DNA of 64,000 bases from Baekduia soli (GCF_007970665.1 NZ_CP042430.1:3720001-3784000), one strand, 5' to 3'; positions 14,895-24,094 are shown, counted from the first letter of the stretch. Numbers and translations are program-made. The notes: generated from the sequence alone by a model not told the origin.

Positions 14895-16310
14895 TCAGAC
14901 CTTCTGGAAGTCGGCGGCCTTGATGCCGTAGGTCGCCAGGGGGGTGATGTCGGCGACGTTGCCCGTGCCCTTGTCCTGGAACAGCTGCATCGTCAGGGCA
15001 CTCGGCGAGTGCGTCTTGGGGTCGATGACGATCTTGCCGACCTCCGTCGCCGTGCCGCCGTAGACATGCGGGAACGAGGGGTCGGCCTCCAGGGCCTTCA
15101 CGTAGTCGTCGCCGTTGTTGATGTCACCGCCGGCCGCCAGGATCCGCTCCATGAGCGTCGCGACGGCGAACGCGGTGATGTAGTCGCCCGCGTTGTAGTA
15201 GTTGGGGGTCTCGCCGTTGTGGTCCTTCTTCCAGTTCTCGACGAAGAACTTCGTCCAGGGGCTGGGGCCGTTGACGTCGAGGTAGTCGAACCCGAAGTAC
15301 CAGTCCTTCCACGCCGCGCCGGCGAGCTTGGTCACCACCGACGTGTGGTCCACGCCCGCGTTGATGCACTTGACGCCCTGGCGCAGCATCTCCTTGGCCT
15401 GGTAGGCCGGGTCCGTGCCGAACGTCGTCCAGATGACGACATCGGGGTTGAGCTGCTTGACCTTCTGGATCGTCGAGGAGTAGTCGGTGGCGCCCAGCGG
15501 GGCCAGGAGCTCGCCGGCCTTCTGCACGCCGTACTGCGAGTACAGCTTCTTGGTGTAGTCCGACACCGCGTTGTTGTACGGCGGTGCGATGACCGGCTGG
15601 ACCAGCACGTACTTCTTCTTGCTGGGGAACGTCTCGCTCAGGTACTTGAAGATGCCGTCGAGGCAGTCGGTCGGGTAGCCGGCGCGGAAGCCGTAGCAAT
15701 AGGGCTGCGGCGCGAACGGGCCCGGGATCGGGCCTGCGCCGCCGCCGGGATCCGGCGTGAACATCTTGTACTGCTTGGCGAACGGCACGATCGCGCCGAA
15801 GCCGAAGATGTAGGAGCTGATCAGCACCGGCACCTTCGACAGGCCCGCCTGCCGGCCCGCGGCCGCCTCGGCCTGCGGCACCCCCGACTTGTTGTCGTAG
15901 TACTTCGTGTCGAACTGCACCTTGTTGTTCGTCCACTCGGCGACGTGCTGGGCGCCGTACTTGAAGCCCGCCGTCTGCTGCAGGCCGTACACCGACCCGG
16001 CGCCCGAGATCGCGAACTGCCCGGCGATCTTGAACGTGCCCGGCCCCTTGGCCAGCAGGTTGGTCGGCTTGCCCAGGATCTTCTGCAGCTCCTGGCCCGT
16101 CGCGCTGCCCGCCGCGGCCGGCTTCGGCTTGGAGCCGCTGCCCACCGTGCTCGAGACGTCGCTGCCGCTGCTCTTCTTGCTGCTGCCGCAGGCCGCGAGC
16201 ACCCCGCCGGCGGCCACCATCGAGCCCGCCGCGGCCGTGCGCGCGACGAACCGGCGCCGCGTTTGCGCGCCGACAACCCCCGACACATCCAGTTTGTGCG
16301 AATCGCCCAT
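14895..16310 (-). CDS. Liv-type substrate-binding lipoprotein (471 aa)
   Basis: Periplasmic-binding-like receptor that captures the ligand for the downstream importer. The N-terminus has twin arginines (TRRRFVARTAAAGSM) and a lipobox LAACG, so it is probably Tat-exported and lipid-anchored. The body is a type I binding fold (for example GADVVIWTTFGTDPAYQAKE-like segments in the second lobe). Several Tyr/Trp-rich stretches near residues 320 to 360 may line the pocket. It is transcribed first in the operon and separated from livH by a hairpin. The ligand is unknown. Confidence 0.9.
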   Translation of the reverse strand: MGDSHKLDVSGVVGAQTRRRFVARTAAAGSMVAAGGVLAACGSSKKSSGSDVSSTVGSGSKPKPAAAGSATGQELQKILGKPTNLLAKGPGTFKIAGQFAISGAGSVYGLQQTAGFKYGAQHVAEWTNNKVQFDTKYYDNKSGVPQAEAAAGRQAGLSKVPVLISSYIFGFGAIVPFAKQYKMFTPDPGGGAGPIPGPFAPQPYCYGFRAGYPTDCLDGIFKYLSETFPSKKKYVLVQPVIAPPYNNAVSDYTKKLYSQYGVQKAGELLAPLGATDYSSTIQKVKQLNPDVVIWTTFGTDPAYQAKEMLRQGVKCINAGVDHTSVVTKLAGAAWKDWYFGFDYLDVNGPSPWTKFFVENWKKDHNGETPNYYNAGDYITAFAVATLMERILAAGGDINNGDDYVKALEADPSFPHVYGGTATEVGKIVIDPKTHSPSALTMQLFQDKGTGNVADITPLATYGIKAADFQKV

Positions 16311-16511
16311 GTGTGATCTCTCCTCCGTACCGCAGAACAGGTTTGCGGCCGTCCATCCCGGACGTCACCGCGGCGCACGCAGACAGCACCGCCCGGGCAC
16401 CTCAGGCGCCTCGTTCCGGCTGCACGATCCTTGTGTGGGGGCGAACCTCGCACTGCCGAGAGCCCTGCGCAAGGGTCACTATCAGTTCCGCTAGGGCTGG
16501 GAGGGATCCTG

Positions 16512-16540
16512 CGTTGTGCAGCGACAACGCGCCGACAACG
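16512..16540. promoter_or_regulatory. CGTTGT-N6-ACAACG palindrome plus extra half-site
   Basis: A perfect 6+6 bp inverted repeat (16512-16529) and a further ACAACG at 16535-16540 lie in the divergent region between the Liv operon and the CoA-transferase-like genes. This looks like an operator for a dimeric repressor that could control one or both sides. Confidence 0.5.
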
Positions 16541-16583
16541 ACCCTCGCCGTGGCCGCCGCCGATGGGGGTAGGGTGGCGCCGC

Positions 16584-17429
16584 ATGGTCCCCGCCGACGG
16601 CAAGCTCGTGGCCCTGGCCGACGTGGCCGGCCTGGTGCCCGACGGCGCGAGCGTCGCACTCGGCGGGTTCTCGCTCGAGGGCGCCCCGATGGCCTTCTGC
16701 GCCGAGCTCGTGCGGGCCGGTGCCCGCGACCTCGAGCTCGTCGTGCCGGTGGGCGGGATGAACGTCGACTGGCTGCTGGCGGCCGGCTGCGCACGGCGGG
16801 TCCTGACGGCGCTCGTCGGCTTCGAGGGCTTCGGGCTGGCCCCGTGGTTCCGGCGCGCCGCCGAGCAGGGCCTCGTCGAGGTCGAGGACTGGAGCGAGCA
16901 CACGATGCTCAGCGCCCTGCAGGCCGCGATCCTGGGCGTGCCCTACATGCCGACGCTGGCCGGCCTGGGCACCGACCTGCCGGCTCGGCTGCCCGGGCGC
17001 ATGTGGGAGCTGGCCGACGAGCGCAGCGGGCGCCGGTTCATCGCCTGCGGACCCCTGGCGCCCGACGTCGCCGTCGTCCACGTCCACGAGGCCGACCGGC
17101 TGGGCAACGCCCGCGTCCTGCCGCGCTCGGTCTGGCTCGACGGCGAGCTGGTCAAGGCGGCCCGCACGGTGATCGTCACGGCCGAGCGCATCGTCGACAC
17201 CGAGGTCTTCCGGGCCGCGCCCGAGCGGACCTCCTACCCGGGCTTCGCCGTCGACCACGTCGTGGCGGCGCCGGGCGGCGCGTGGCCCACGGCGTCGGGA
17301 CCCGGCGCGGCCCCCGACGCCGCCTTCTACCGCGACTACGTGCGCGCGGCGCGCGACCCCGCCGCGTTCCGCGCGCTGTTCGCGCAGCGCGTCGCCCCGC
17401 TGCCGCCGTCGTCCCTCGTGCCGGCATGA
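16584..17429 (+). CDS. CoA-transferase-fold enzyme, alpha subunit (GctA/IpdA-like)
   Basis: Family I CoA-transferase alpha chain of 281 residues. The opening VALGGFSLEGAPMAFCAELV matches the glutaconate CoA-transferase and IpdA group. IpdA-IpdB of actinobacteria instead hydrolyse a ring in steroid breakdown, so transferase versus hydrolase activity is open. The start ATG 16584 follows ggtaggg. The stop overlaps the beta-chain ATG (ATGA), giving equal production of both chains. The divergent Liv operon may import a related acid, which is inference. Confidence 0.8.
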   Translation: MVPADGKLVALADVAGLVPDGASVALGGFSLEGAPMAFCAELVRAGARDLELVVPVGGMNVDWLLAAGCARRVLTALVGFEGFGLAPWFRRAAEQGLVEVEDWSEHTMLSALQAAILGVPYMPTLAGLGTDLPARLPGRMWELADERSGRRFIACGPLAPDVAVVHVHEADRLGNARVLPRSVWLDGELVKAARTVIVTAERIVDTEVFRAAPERTSYPGFAVDHVVAAPGGAWPTASGPGAAPDAAFYRDYVRAARDPAAFRALFAQRVAPLPPSSLVPA

Positions 17430-18211
17430 GCGACGACCACACGCTCGACGAGCTGGTCGTGACCGCCCTGGCCCGGTGTCTGGACGACGAGACCCGGGCG
17501 TTCAACGGCGCCGCGTCGTTCGTGCCCGTCGTCGCGTTCCTGCTGGCCCGCGCGACGCACGCCCCGAGGCTGCTGTGGGCGGCCGCGTCGATCGGCGTGG
17601 ACGCACGGCCCTCCGAGATCCCCGACTCGACGCTGTCGGGCTCGCTGTGGGAGGGCGCGTCGATGCTGCAGTCCTCCCCCTACGACTTCTGGGGCCGGGC
17701 GTTCACCGGGCGCCTGAACACGTTCTGCTTCCGCGGCGCGCAGATCGACGCGTTCGGCAACGTCAACAACACCGTCATCGGCGACTACGAGGCACCGCGG
17801 GTGCGGCTGCCCGGCGGCGGCGGGATGTCGGACCTCGGCGGCGTCATCCCGCGCCTGCTGCTGTGGACGACGACCCACGACCGCCGCACGTTCGTCGACC
17901 GCCTGGACTTCCGCTCCGGCCTGGGCTGGGGCGACGGCGGCGACCATCGCGAGCGGCTCGGCCTGCCCGGCGGCCCGCTCGCGTGCGTGACCGACCTGGC
18001 CGTGCTGGACTTCCACCCCGTGTCGCGGCGCATGCGCCTGCGGAGCGTGCACCCCGGCGGCACCGTCGACGACGTCGTCGACGCGACCGGGTTCGACCTC
18101 GTCATCGAGGGCGACGTGCCCGAGACGCGGGCCCCCACCGCGCAGGAGGTGGCGCTCATCCGCCGCCTGGACCCGACGGGCGCCCGGCGGCGCGAGTTCC
18201 AACGCACCTGA
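17426..18211 (+). CDS. CoA-transferase-fold enzyme, beta subunit (GctB/IpdB-like)
   Basis: Partner of the preceding alpha chain, 261 residues. Recognisable segments include GAQIDAFGNVNNTVIGDYEA and LPGGGGMSDLGGVIPR, typical of the beta chain of glutaconate CoA-transferase and IpdB-like proteins. In true transferases an active-site Glu in the beta chain forms the acyl-CoA intermediate. In the corresponding region here I cannot place it with certainty, which leaves room for an IpdB-like hydrolase. Start ATG overlaps the alpha-chain stop. Confidence 0.8.
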   Translation: MSDDHTLDELVVTALARCLDDETRAFNGAASFVPVVAFLLARATHAPRLLWAAASIGVDARPSEIPDSTLSGSLWEGASMLQSSPYDFWGRAFTGRLNTFCFRGAQIDAFGNVNNTVIGDYEAPRVRLPGGGGMSDLGGVIPRLLLWTTTHDRRTFVDRLDFRSGLGWGDGGDHRERLGLPGGPLACVTDLAVLDFHPVSRRMRLRSVHPGGTVDDVVDATGFDLVIEGDVPETRAPTAQEVALIRRLDPTGARRREFQRT

Positions 18212-18238
18212 GCACGCCGACCTGGGATGCTGCGCGCC

Positions 18239-18676
18239 ATGCAGCGCGTCCACGTCGTCCAGGACTTCCCGCAGAGCGTGCAGGAGCTCTTCGCCCACCT
18301 CAGCGAGCAGGAGAACCTCGAGCCGCTGTTCGGGGCCAGGATCCGACGGCTGAGCGACGGCACCGACGGCACCCGCAACGGTGCCGGAGCATCGCGGGAG
18401 CTCAAGGTCGGCCCGCTGCCGGGCTTCGTGGAGACCAACGTGGAGGTCGTCCCGGACCAGCTCATCCGCTACCGGATCACCAGGGGCGGCATCCTCAAGC
18501 ACCACGAGGGCGTCATGCGCTTCACGCCCCAGGGCACGGGCTCGCGCCTGGACTACACGATCGACTTCGACGGGAAGCTGCCCGGGATCGGACCGCTCGT
18601 GCAGGCCATGCTCACGCGCAACGTCACCAACGGCCTGCGCCGCTACGCCCGCCAGGGCGTGCCGCCGGCGTCCTAG
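18239..18676 (+). CDS. SRPBCC-family protein (145 aa)
   Basis: Small START/Bet v1-like fold protein: opening VHVVQDFPQSVQELFAHLSE, then the paired strands LIRYRITRGGILKHHEGVM and the long C-terminal helix VQAMLTRNVTNGLRRYARQ. Members bind hydrophobic ligands or act as cyclases, and many are uncharacterised. ATG 18239 is preferred to ATG 18227 by alignment to the family opening. It follows the CoA-transferase pair by 27 bp on the same strand and is convergent with the oxidase at 18680. Confidence 0.75.
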   Translation: MQRVHVVQDFPQSVQELFAHLSEQENLEPLFGARIRRLSDGTDGTRNGAGASRELKVGPLPGFVETNVEVVPDQLIRYRITRGGILKHHEGVMRFTPQGTGSRLDYTIDFDGKLPGIGPLVQAMLTRNVTNGLRRYARQGVPPAS

Positions 18677-18679
18677 CCG

Positions 18680-20080
18680 TCACCGCCCGGGCGGCGGGTC
18701 CCGGCGCGCGAGCTTCTTGCCGGGGTTGAGCCGGCCGTGTGGGTCGAAGAGGCGCTTGACGCCCTCGTGGAGGTCGAGCGCCGCCGGCGCCCACTGGCGC
18801 TCGAGCTGGCCGCGCTTGACCCAGCCCAGCCCATGCTCGCCCGACACCGAGCCGCCGAGGGCCACGGCCGCGGCGAAGAGGTCCTCGGCGGCGGCCTGCG
18901 CGCGCATGAGCTCGGCGGCGTCGTCGCGGCGCACCAGCAGCGTCGCGTGCACGTTGCCGTCGCCCGCGTGGCCCCAGCTGCAGGCCGGCAGGCCGTGACG
19001 GGCACCGATCTCCACCGTGGCGGCGATGACGTCGCGCAGGCGCTCGAACGGGACGACGACGTCCTCGCCCATCTTGCCGCCGCGGTGGGCCGCGACCGCC
19101 GTCGAGACCCCGTCGCGCCAGCGCCACAGCGCCTCGACGTCGCCGCGCGCCTGCGGCGCGTGCAGCGCGAGCGCGCCGTCGCCGAGGACCTCGACGAGCT
19201 CGGAACGCACGCGCGCGGCCTCCGCGGCGCTCCCGTCGGCCTCGGCGATCACGAGCATCCTCGCCGGCGCCGGCAGCGCGGCGGGGAACGCCGCGCCCGC
19301 GGCCTCCAGCGTCCCGGCGTCGAGGTACTCGAGGATCGCGGGCGTCAGCCCGGAGGCGACGATGGCGTCGATCGCGTCGCAGCCCGCGCCGACCGAGTCG
19401 AACGCCGCGGCGACCGGCAGCCGCGCCTCGGGCATCGGGGTCAGCGCCAGCCACGCGGCGGTGATGACGGCCAGCGTGCCCTCCGAGCCCACGAGCAGCG
19501 ACCGCAGGTCGTAGCCCGCGACGTCCTTGCGCAGCGGGCCGCCCACCGTCAGGACCTCCCCGGAGGCCAGCACGGCCTCCAGGCCGGTCACCCAGCGACC
19601 GGTCACCCCGTACTTGAACGCGTGCGGGCCGCCCGCGTTGGTGGCCACGTTGCCGCCGATCTGGGACTGCTCGGCCGCGCCGGGGTCGGGCGGGAACAGC
19701 AGGCCGCTCTCGCGGGCCAGGCGGTGGACGTGCCCGGTGGTCAGGCCGGCCTCGACGTGCATCCGCCAGCGCTCGGGCTCCAGCGCGCGCACGGCGGTCA
19801 GGCGCTCCAGGCCGAGGACGACCTCACCGCCGAGCGGGACGGCGCCCGCGGCCAGGCCCGTCCCTCCCCCGCGCGGCACGACGGCCACGCCGAGCCGGTC
19901 GCAGCAGCGCAGCGCGGCGGCCACGCCGGCGGTGTCGGCGGGCAGCACGACCGCCGCGGGCGTCCCGTGCACGCCGTGGGCCTCGGTCGCGTCGTGGCCG
20001 TAGTGGCGTAGGTCGCCATCGGGCACGGCGGCGCCGCCGAGCTCGCGCCGCAGGTCGGCGGCCAGGGCCCGCGCGCTCAC
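18680..20080 (-). CDS. FAD-linked oxidase, GlcD/D-2-hydroxyacid dehydrogenase type (466 aa)
   Basis: Flavoprotein oxidising a 2-hydroxy acid (glycolate, D-lactate or D-2-hydroxyglutarate). FAD-binding N-terminal domain shows VVPRGGGTGLAAGAV and PDPGAAEQSQIGGNVATNAG. The C-terminal domain ends with the metal-site motifs WGHAGDGNVHATLL and SVSGEHGLGWVKRG. Length fits GlcD-like enzymes. GTG 20080 overlaps the stop of the upstream oxidase (GTGA). The neighbouring L-2-hydroxyglutarate oxidase-like gene hints that this enzyme might handle the D form, which is inference. Confidence 0.85.
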   Translation of the reverse strand: MSARALAADLRRELGGAAVPDGDLRHYGHDATEAHGVHGTPAAVVLPADTAGVAAALRCCDRLGVAVVPRGGGTGLAAGAVPLGGEVVLGLERLTAVRALEPERWRMHVEAGLTTGHVHRLARESGLLFPPDPGAAEQSQIGGNVATNAGGPHAFKYGVTGRWVTGLEAVLASGEVLTVGGPLRKDVAGYDLRSLLVGSEGTLAVITAAWLALTPMPEARLPVAAAFDSVGAGCDAIDAIVASGLTPAILEYLDAGTLEAAGAAFPAALPAPARMLVIAEADGSAAEAARVRSELVEVLGDGALALHAPQARGDVEALWRWRDGVSTAVAAHRGGKMGEDVVVPFERLRDVIAATVEIGARHGLPACSWGHAGDGNVHATLLVRRDDAAELMRAQAAAEDLFAAAVALGGSVSGEHGLGWVKRGQLERQWAPAALDLHEGVKRLFDPHGRLNPGKKLARRDPPPGR

Positions 20081-21309
20081 GCCGCGTGCCGGCCCAGGGC
20101 GAAGGCGGCGTCGGCGCGGTCGGCGATGCGCCCGGCGATCGCCAGGCACGAGGTCGCCGCGGGCGACGGCGCGTTGCGGACGTGCACGGCGTCGGCCGTC
20201 TCGGAGAACACGAAGTCGTCGACGAGCGTCCCGTCGCGGGCCACGGCCTGGGCGCGCACGCCGGCCCAGCCGGGCTGCACGTCGTCCGGGCCCAGCGCCG
20301 GGACATAGCGGGCGCAGGCGGCCACGAACGCTCGCCGGCTGGCCTGCATCCGCAGCTCGGCCGCCCCCGTGCGCCACCACCGTGCCGCCAGGCGCCACGT
20401 GCCCGGCCAGCCCAGCGTGTCGCGCAGGTCGGCGGTGCGCAGCGTCCGCAGCGCGTAGGCGTCGCGTGCCCCGGCCATCAGGGCGGTCGGGCCCAGCAGG
20501 ACCTCGCCGGAGATCGTGCGCGTCAGGTGCACGCCCAGGAACGGCAGCCGCGGGTCCGACACCGGGTAGATGAGCCCGCGGACCAGGTCCCGCGCGTGCG
20601 GGGCCAGGCGCAGGTACTGCCCGCGGAAGGGCACGATCCGCGGGTCGGCCGGTGCGCCGCCCGCGCGCGCGAGGCGGTCGGCCCACAACCCCGCGCAGAA
20701 GACCACGCGGCGCGCGACGACGTCAGGCGCCCCGTCGCGGGCCAGGACGACCGCGCCGGCGCGGCGGGTCACGCCGGTCACCTCGGCCCCCAGCAGCAGC
20801 TCGCCGCCGGCCTGCGCGACGTCGGCGGCCAGCGCGGCGGCCACGCCGGGGAAGTCGACGATGCCGGTCGCCGGCGAGTGCAGCGCGGCGATGCCCGTCG
20901 CGTGGGGCTCGAGCTCGGCCAGACCCGCGGCGTCGACGCGGCGCAGGCCCGGCACGCCGTTGGCGCGGCCGCGGCGCTCGAGCTCGTCCAGGCGGCCCAG
21001 CTCGGCGGGCTCGACCGCGACGATGACCTTGCCGCAGCGCTCGGCGCGCACGCCGCGCGCCTCGCAGTAGGCGTACAGGCGACGGGCGCCCTCGACGCAG
21101 AGCTGCGCCTTGGCCGACCCGGGCGCATAGTAGATGCCCGCGTGCACGACGCCGGAGTTGTGGCCGCTCTGATGCGCGGCGACGCGGGCCTCGCGGTCGA
21201 GGACCGCCAGGCGCAGTCCCGGGTGGCGGGTCAGCAGCTCGCGCGCGGTCGCCAGCCCGACCAGGCCGGCGCCGACGACCGCGACGTCATGTCCGCCCGG
21301 GGCGGTCAG
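20077..21309 (-). CDS. lhgO: L-2-hydroxyglutarate oxidase-like FAD protein, probable CTG start (410 aa)
   Basis: DAO-fold flavoprotein that oxidises L-2-hydroxyglutarate to 2-oxoglutarate. It shows the dinucleotide motif VVGAGLVGLATARELL, the family segment SGHNSGVVHAGIYYAPGS, and RGQYLRL and VPALGPDDVQPGWAGVRAQ near the C-terminus. No ATG, GTG or TTG exists in frame close to the conserved start. The best candidate is CTG 21309, whose last bases form the TGA of the upstream gene (CTGA), the same overlap geometry as other coupled genes here. Its own stop overlaps the next GTG. Function is well supported; the start is tentative. Confidence 0.8.
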   Translation of the reverse strand: MTAPGGHDVAVVGAGLVGLATARELLTRHPGLRLAVLDREARVAAHQSGHNSGVVHAGIYYAPGSAKAQLCVEGARRLYAYCEARGVRAERCGKVIVAVEPAELGRLDELERRGRANGVPGLRRVDAAGLAELEPHATGIAALHSPATGIVDFPGVAAALAADVAQAGGELLLGAEVTGVTRRAGAVVLARDGAPDVVARRVVFCAGLWADRLARAGGAPADPRIVPFRGQYLRLAPHARDLVRGLIYPVSDPRLPFLGVHLTRTISGEVLLGPTALMAGARDAYALRTLRTADLRDTLGWPGTWRLAARWWRTGAAELRMQASRRAFVAACARYVPALGPDDVQPGWAGVRAQAVARDGTLVDDFVFSETADAVHVRNAPSPAATSCLAIAGRIADRADAAFALGRHAA

Positions 21310-21680
21310 ATCTGGGACTCGACGAGCATGCGGATGGCATCGAGCGTGGCGGCCACGTCGTGATCGCGCTCGGAGGAGTGCGACGTCTCGAGGTAGAGCG
21401 TCAGGCGCGAGCCCTCGCCGTCGGGGTCGACCTGCATGACGCCGCGGTAGCCGCTGGGCGCACTCCACTGGATCCGGCGCTGGCGCGGGTCGGCCGCGAA
21501 CGTCGCCTCGCCGTGCTGCTCGTGGCCGCCGTAGCGCGCGTCGACCTCGACGCGGCCGTCGCCCTTCTCCCGCGCCGCCGTCATCTGCGGCACGAACCTC
21601 GGCAGGTTCGAGACGTCGGAGATCGCCGCGTAGACGGCATCCGGGGTCGCTGCAACGTGCTCCGTGTGCTCGTGCTGCAT
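21306..21680 (-). CDS. SRPBCC-family protein (124 aa)
   Basis: Coenzyme-Q-binding/START-like small protein beginning MQHEHTEHVAATPDAVYAAI, with DVSNLPRFVPQMTAAREKGD and the C-terminal helix DVAATLDAIRMLVESQI. A clear gaggag precedes the ATG. It is the first gene of an overlapping three-gene unit with the two FAD oxidases. Such proteins often bind a hydrophobic ligand; the role beside oxidases is unknown. Confidence 0.8.
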   Translation of the reverse strand: MQHEHTEHVAATPDAVYAAISDVSNLPRFVPQMTAAREKGDGRVEVDARYGGHEQHGEATFAADPRQRRIQWSAPSGYRGVMQVDPDGEGSRLTLYLETSHSSERDHDVAATLDAIRMLVESQI

Positions 21681-21979
21681 GCGGGCTCCTCCAGGCGAGA
21701 GATCCGGTGACCCGCGCAGCGTACTCCCACGCCCGCGCACGGCGGGCGCGGGCGTGGGCGCGGGAGGGCCGGTGGGCTTCGGCGGCACGTTCCCCGGCGA
21801 CGAGCCGGACCGCGCCGGGGACCTGGAGGCGCTGCGCGAGCTGTTCTTCCGCAAGGCGCTGCCGGCCCACCAGGGCCGCGTGTGCGCGGCACCGCTGGCC
21901 GCCCGGCCACGACGCCGCCGCGGTCGCCGCGCTTCGCGTCGCCGACCTGCCGGACGCCCGCTGCCCGACCGAGCGCGCC
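21681..21979. other. Gap between ligA and SRPBCC gene; possible degraded ORF
   Basis: No intact gene. On the plus strand a fragment from GTG 21771 reads MGFGGTFPGDEPDRAGDLEA and on to FFRKALPAHQGRV. It then seems to continue in another frame (GHDAAAVAALRVADLPDARC) up to the ligA stop. This may be a decayed small gene. The stretch also has the GC-rich repeat of cccgcgc-like words near 21735. Confidence 0.3.
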
Positions 21980-23995
21980 TCAGGTCACGCCCGCGTCGGC
22001 CAGCCAGGCCCAGAGCCTGGCCTGGTCGACGACCTCGACCCCCAGCTTCTCGGCCTTGGCCGTCTTGGACGCGCCGACGTCGGCGCCCGCGAGCAGGTGG
22101 TCGGTGCTCGCCGAGACCGACGAGGCCGCGGTCGCGCCGGCGCTCTCGACCAGGCGGGTGACCTCGGGGCGGCTGACCTTGGCGCCCGACCGCGGGTCGG
22201 TGAACGCGCCGGTGATCACGACGGTCGCGCCCTTCAGCGGCGAGTCGCCGGCGGCGGCCACGTCGACGGGCCGGTCCTCGTCCAGGACGTCGAGGACGAC
22301 GCCGTGGGTGCGCAGCGCCTCGATGTCCGCGCGCACCTCCGGGCGGGCCAGGAACGCGACGATGCTCTCGGCGACCTTGGCGCCGATGTCGCGGACCGCC
22401 TCCAGGTCGGCGGCCGTGGCGGCCATGAGGTCCTCGATGCGCTCGTAGCCGGCGAGGCAGAGCCGCTTGGCCACGCCCTCGGACGCCATGGGGATCGCCA
22501 GGCCGATGAGCGCGCGGCGCAGGCCGAGGCCCTTGGAGCGCTCGATGGCCGCCACCATGTTGGCGGCGCTGACCTCGCCCATCCGCTCGTAGCCGACGAG
22601 CTGCTGCGCGGTGATGGCATAGAAGTCGCTGCGCCGGCGCAGCAGGCCGTCGTCGGCCAGCTTCTCGATCCAGACGTCGCCGACGCCCTCCATGTCGGCC
22701 GCCGCGCGCGAGGCCCAGTGCATGAGCCGGCGCGTCGCCTGGGCCGGGCACTGCAGGTTCAGGCACCAGCGCTCCTCCCCCGCGCCGCGCACCTCGAGCT
22801 CCGAGTCGCAGGACGGGCAGCGCTCGGGCGGCGCGATGACCTGCTCGCTGCCGTCGCGGTCCTCGGGGATCGAGCGCCCGGCGAACGGGATGACGTCGCC
22901 GCGGCGCACGACGGCGACGGTGTCGCCGATGCGCAGGTCGCGCTCGCGGATGAGCCTGGGGTTGTGCAGCGTGACGTTCTCCACGGTCACGCCGCCCACG
23001 AACACGGGCGCCACGCGGGCGCGCGGCGGGACCCGGCCGATCTTGCCCACCGGCCACTCGACGGCCAGCAGCTTGGTCAGGCGCTCCTCGGGCGGGTACT
23101 TGAACGCGATGGCGCCGCGCGGCTCGGCGCTGGTGGACCCCGCGGCGTCGAAGGCCGCCGGATCGTGCAGGCGCACGACGGCGCCGTCGATGTCGTAGTC
23201 CAGGCCGTCGCGCCGGGCACCGATCGCGTGCACGGCCTTCATCACCGAGTCGGCGTCGGCGCAGACGACCTGCGCGGCGGCCTCGATGCCGAGCCCCTGC
23301 ACGTCGATCGCGGCGCCGTCGCGGTCGGCGCCGAAGGCGACGAAGCGCAGCAGTCGGCCGCCGGCCGCGGCGGCCTCGGGGTCCTTCTGCATCAGCGTCC
23401 CGGCGGCGCCGCTGCGCGGGTTGGTCAGCGGCCGCTCGGGATGGGTGTCGTTGTAGGCCGTCCACGTCGAGCGCGTCATGACCGCCTCGCCGCGCACCTC
23501 CACCCGGCCGGGCGCGTCGACGCGGGCCGGCAGCTCCGGGATGACGTGGCGCACCTTGTCGGTGACGAGCTCGCCCACCTCGCCGTTGCCGCGCGTGGCG
23601 ACGTGCTCGAGCTCCCCGTCGCGGTACACGACGCTCAGCGACAGGCCGTCGAGCTTCTCCGAGACCCGGAAGGCCTGGCCGGCGAAGCGCTCGCAGAACG
23701 CCCGGATCTGCTCCTCCCCGGTCGCCTTGGCCAGCGAGAGCATCGGGCGGGCGTGGCGGATCGTCGGCCCGGTGAGCTGCGACGGCGCGTTGACGCGCCC
23801 CAGCGGGCTGTCGGCCGGCTCCAGCGCGGGGTGCTCGGCGACCAGGACGGCCAGCTCGTCCTTGAGCGCGTCGTAGTCGGCATCGGGCAGGGGGCTGTCC
23901 CCGGCGCCGTAGTAGAGGTCGTTGAGCCGGCGCACCTCCGCGGCCAGCTCGTCGATGCGGGCGCGGGCGGCCTCGGGGGATCGCTTGGGCGGCAC
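21980..23995 (-). CDS. ligA: NAD-dependent DNA ligase (671 aa)
   Basis: Seals nicks in replication and repair using NAD+. Domain Ia has LNDLYYGAGDSPLPDADYDA for NMN binding. The adenylated lysine is in VSEKLDGLSL (about residue 114). An OB fold, a four-cysteine zinc finger (CPSCDSE, WCLNLQCPA), helix-hairpin-helix repeats and a C-terminal BRCT domain (GATVVITGAFTDPRSGAKVS) follow. All expected parts are present at normal length. GTG 23995 is preferred; ATG 24061 would add 22 residues. It is divergent from the sigma-factor gene at 24095. Confidence 0.95.
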   Translation of the reverse strand: MPPKRSPEAARARIDELAAEVRRLNDLYYGAGDSPLPDADYDALKDELAVLVAEHPALEPADSPLGRVNAPSQLTGPTIRHARPMLSLAKATGEEQIRAFCERFAGQAFRVSEKLDGLSLSVVYRDGELEHVATRGNGEVGELVTDKVRHVIPELPARVDAPGRVEVRGEAVMTRSTWTAYNDTHPERPLTNPRSGAAGTLMQKDPEAAAAGGRLLRFVAFGADRDGAAIDVQGLGIEAAAQVVCADADSVMKAVHAIGARRDGLDYDIDGAVVRLHDPAAFDAAGSTSAEPRGAIAFKYPPEERLTKLLAVEWPVGKIGRVPPRARVAPVFVGGVTVENVTLHNPRLIRERDLRIGDTVAVVRRGDVIPFAGRSIPEDRDGSEQVIAPPERCPSCDSELEVRGAGEERWCLNLQCPAQATRRLMHWASRAAADMEGVGDVWIEKLADDGLLRRRSDFYAITAQQLVGYERMGEVSAANMVAAIERSKGLGLRRALIGLAIPMASEGVAKRLCLAGYERIEDLMAATAADLEAVRDIGAKVAESIVAFLARPEVRADIEALRTHGVVLDVLDEDRPVDVAAAGDSPLKGATVVITGAFTDPRSGAKVSRPEVTRLVESAGATAASSVSASTDHLLAGADVGASKTAKAEKLGVEVVDQARLWAWLADAGVT

Positions 23996-24094
23996 GCCCC
24001 CGATCCTGAAGGACGGGGCGGCCGGAGCGAGCAACGAGCGCCCGGAGGCTGAGAAGGGCATGCCGGCGACGGGCGCACGACCTAGGATGGGCCG

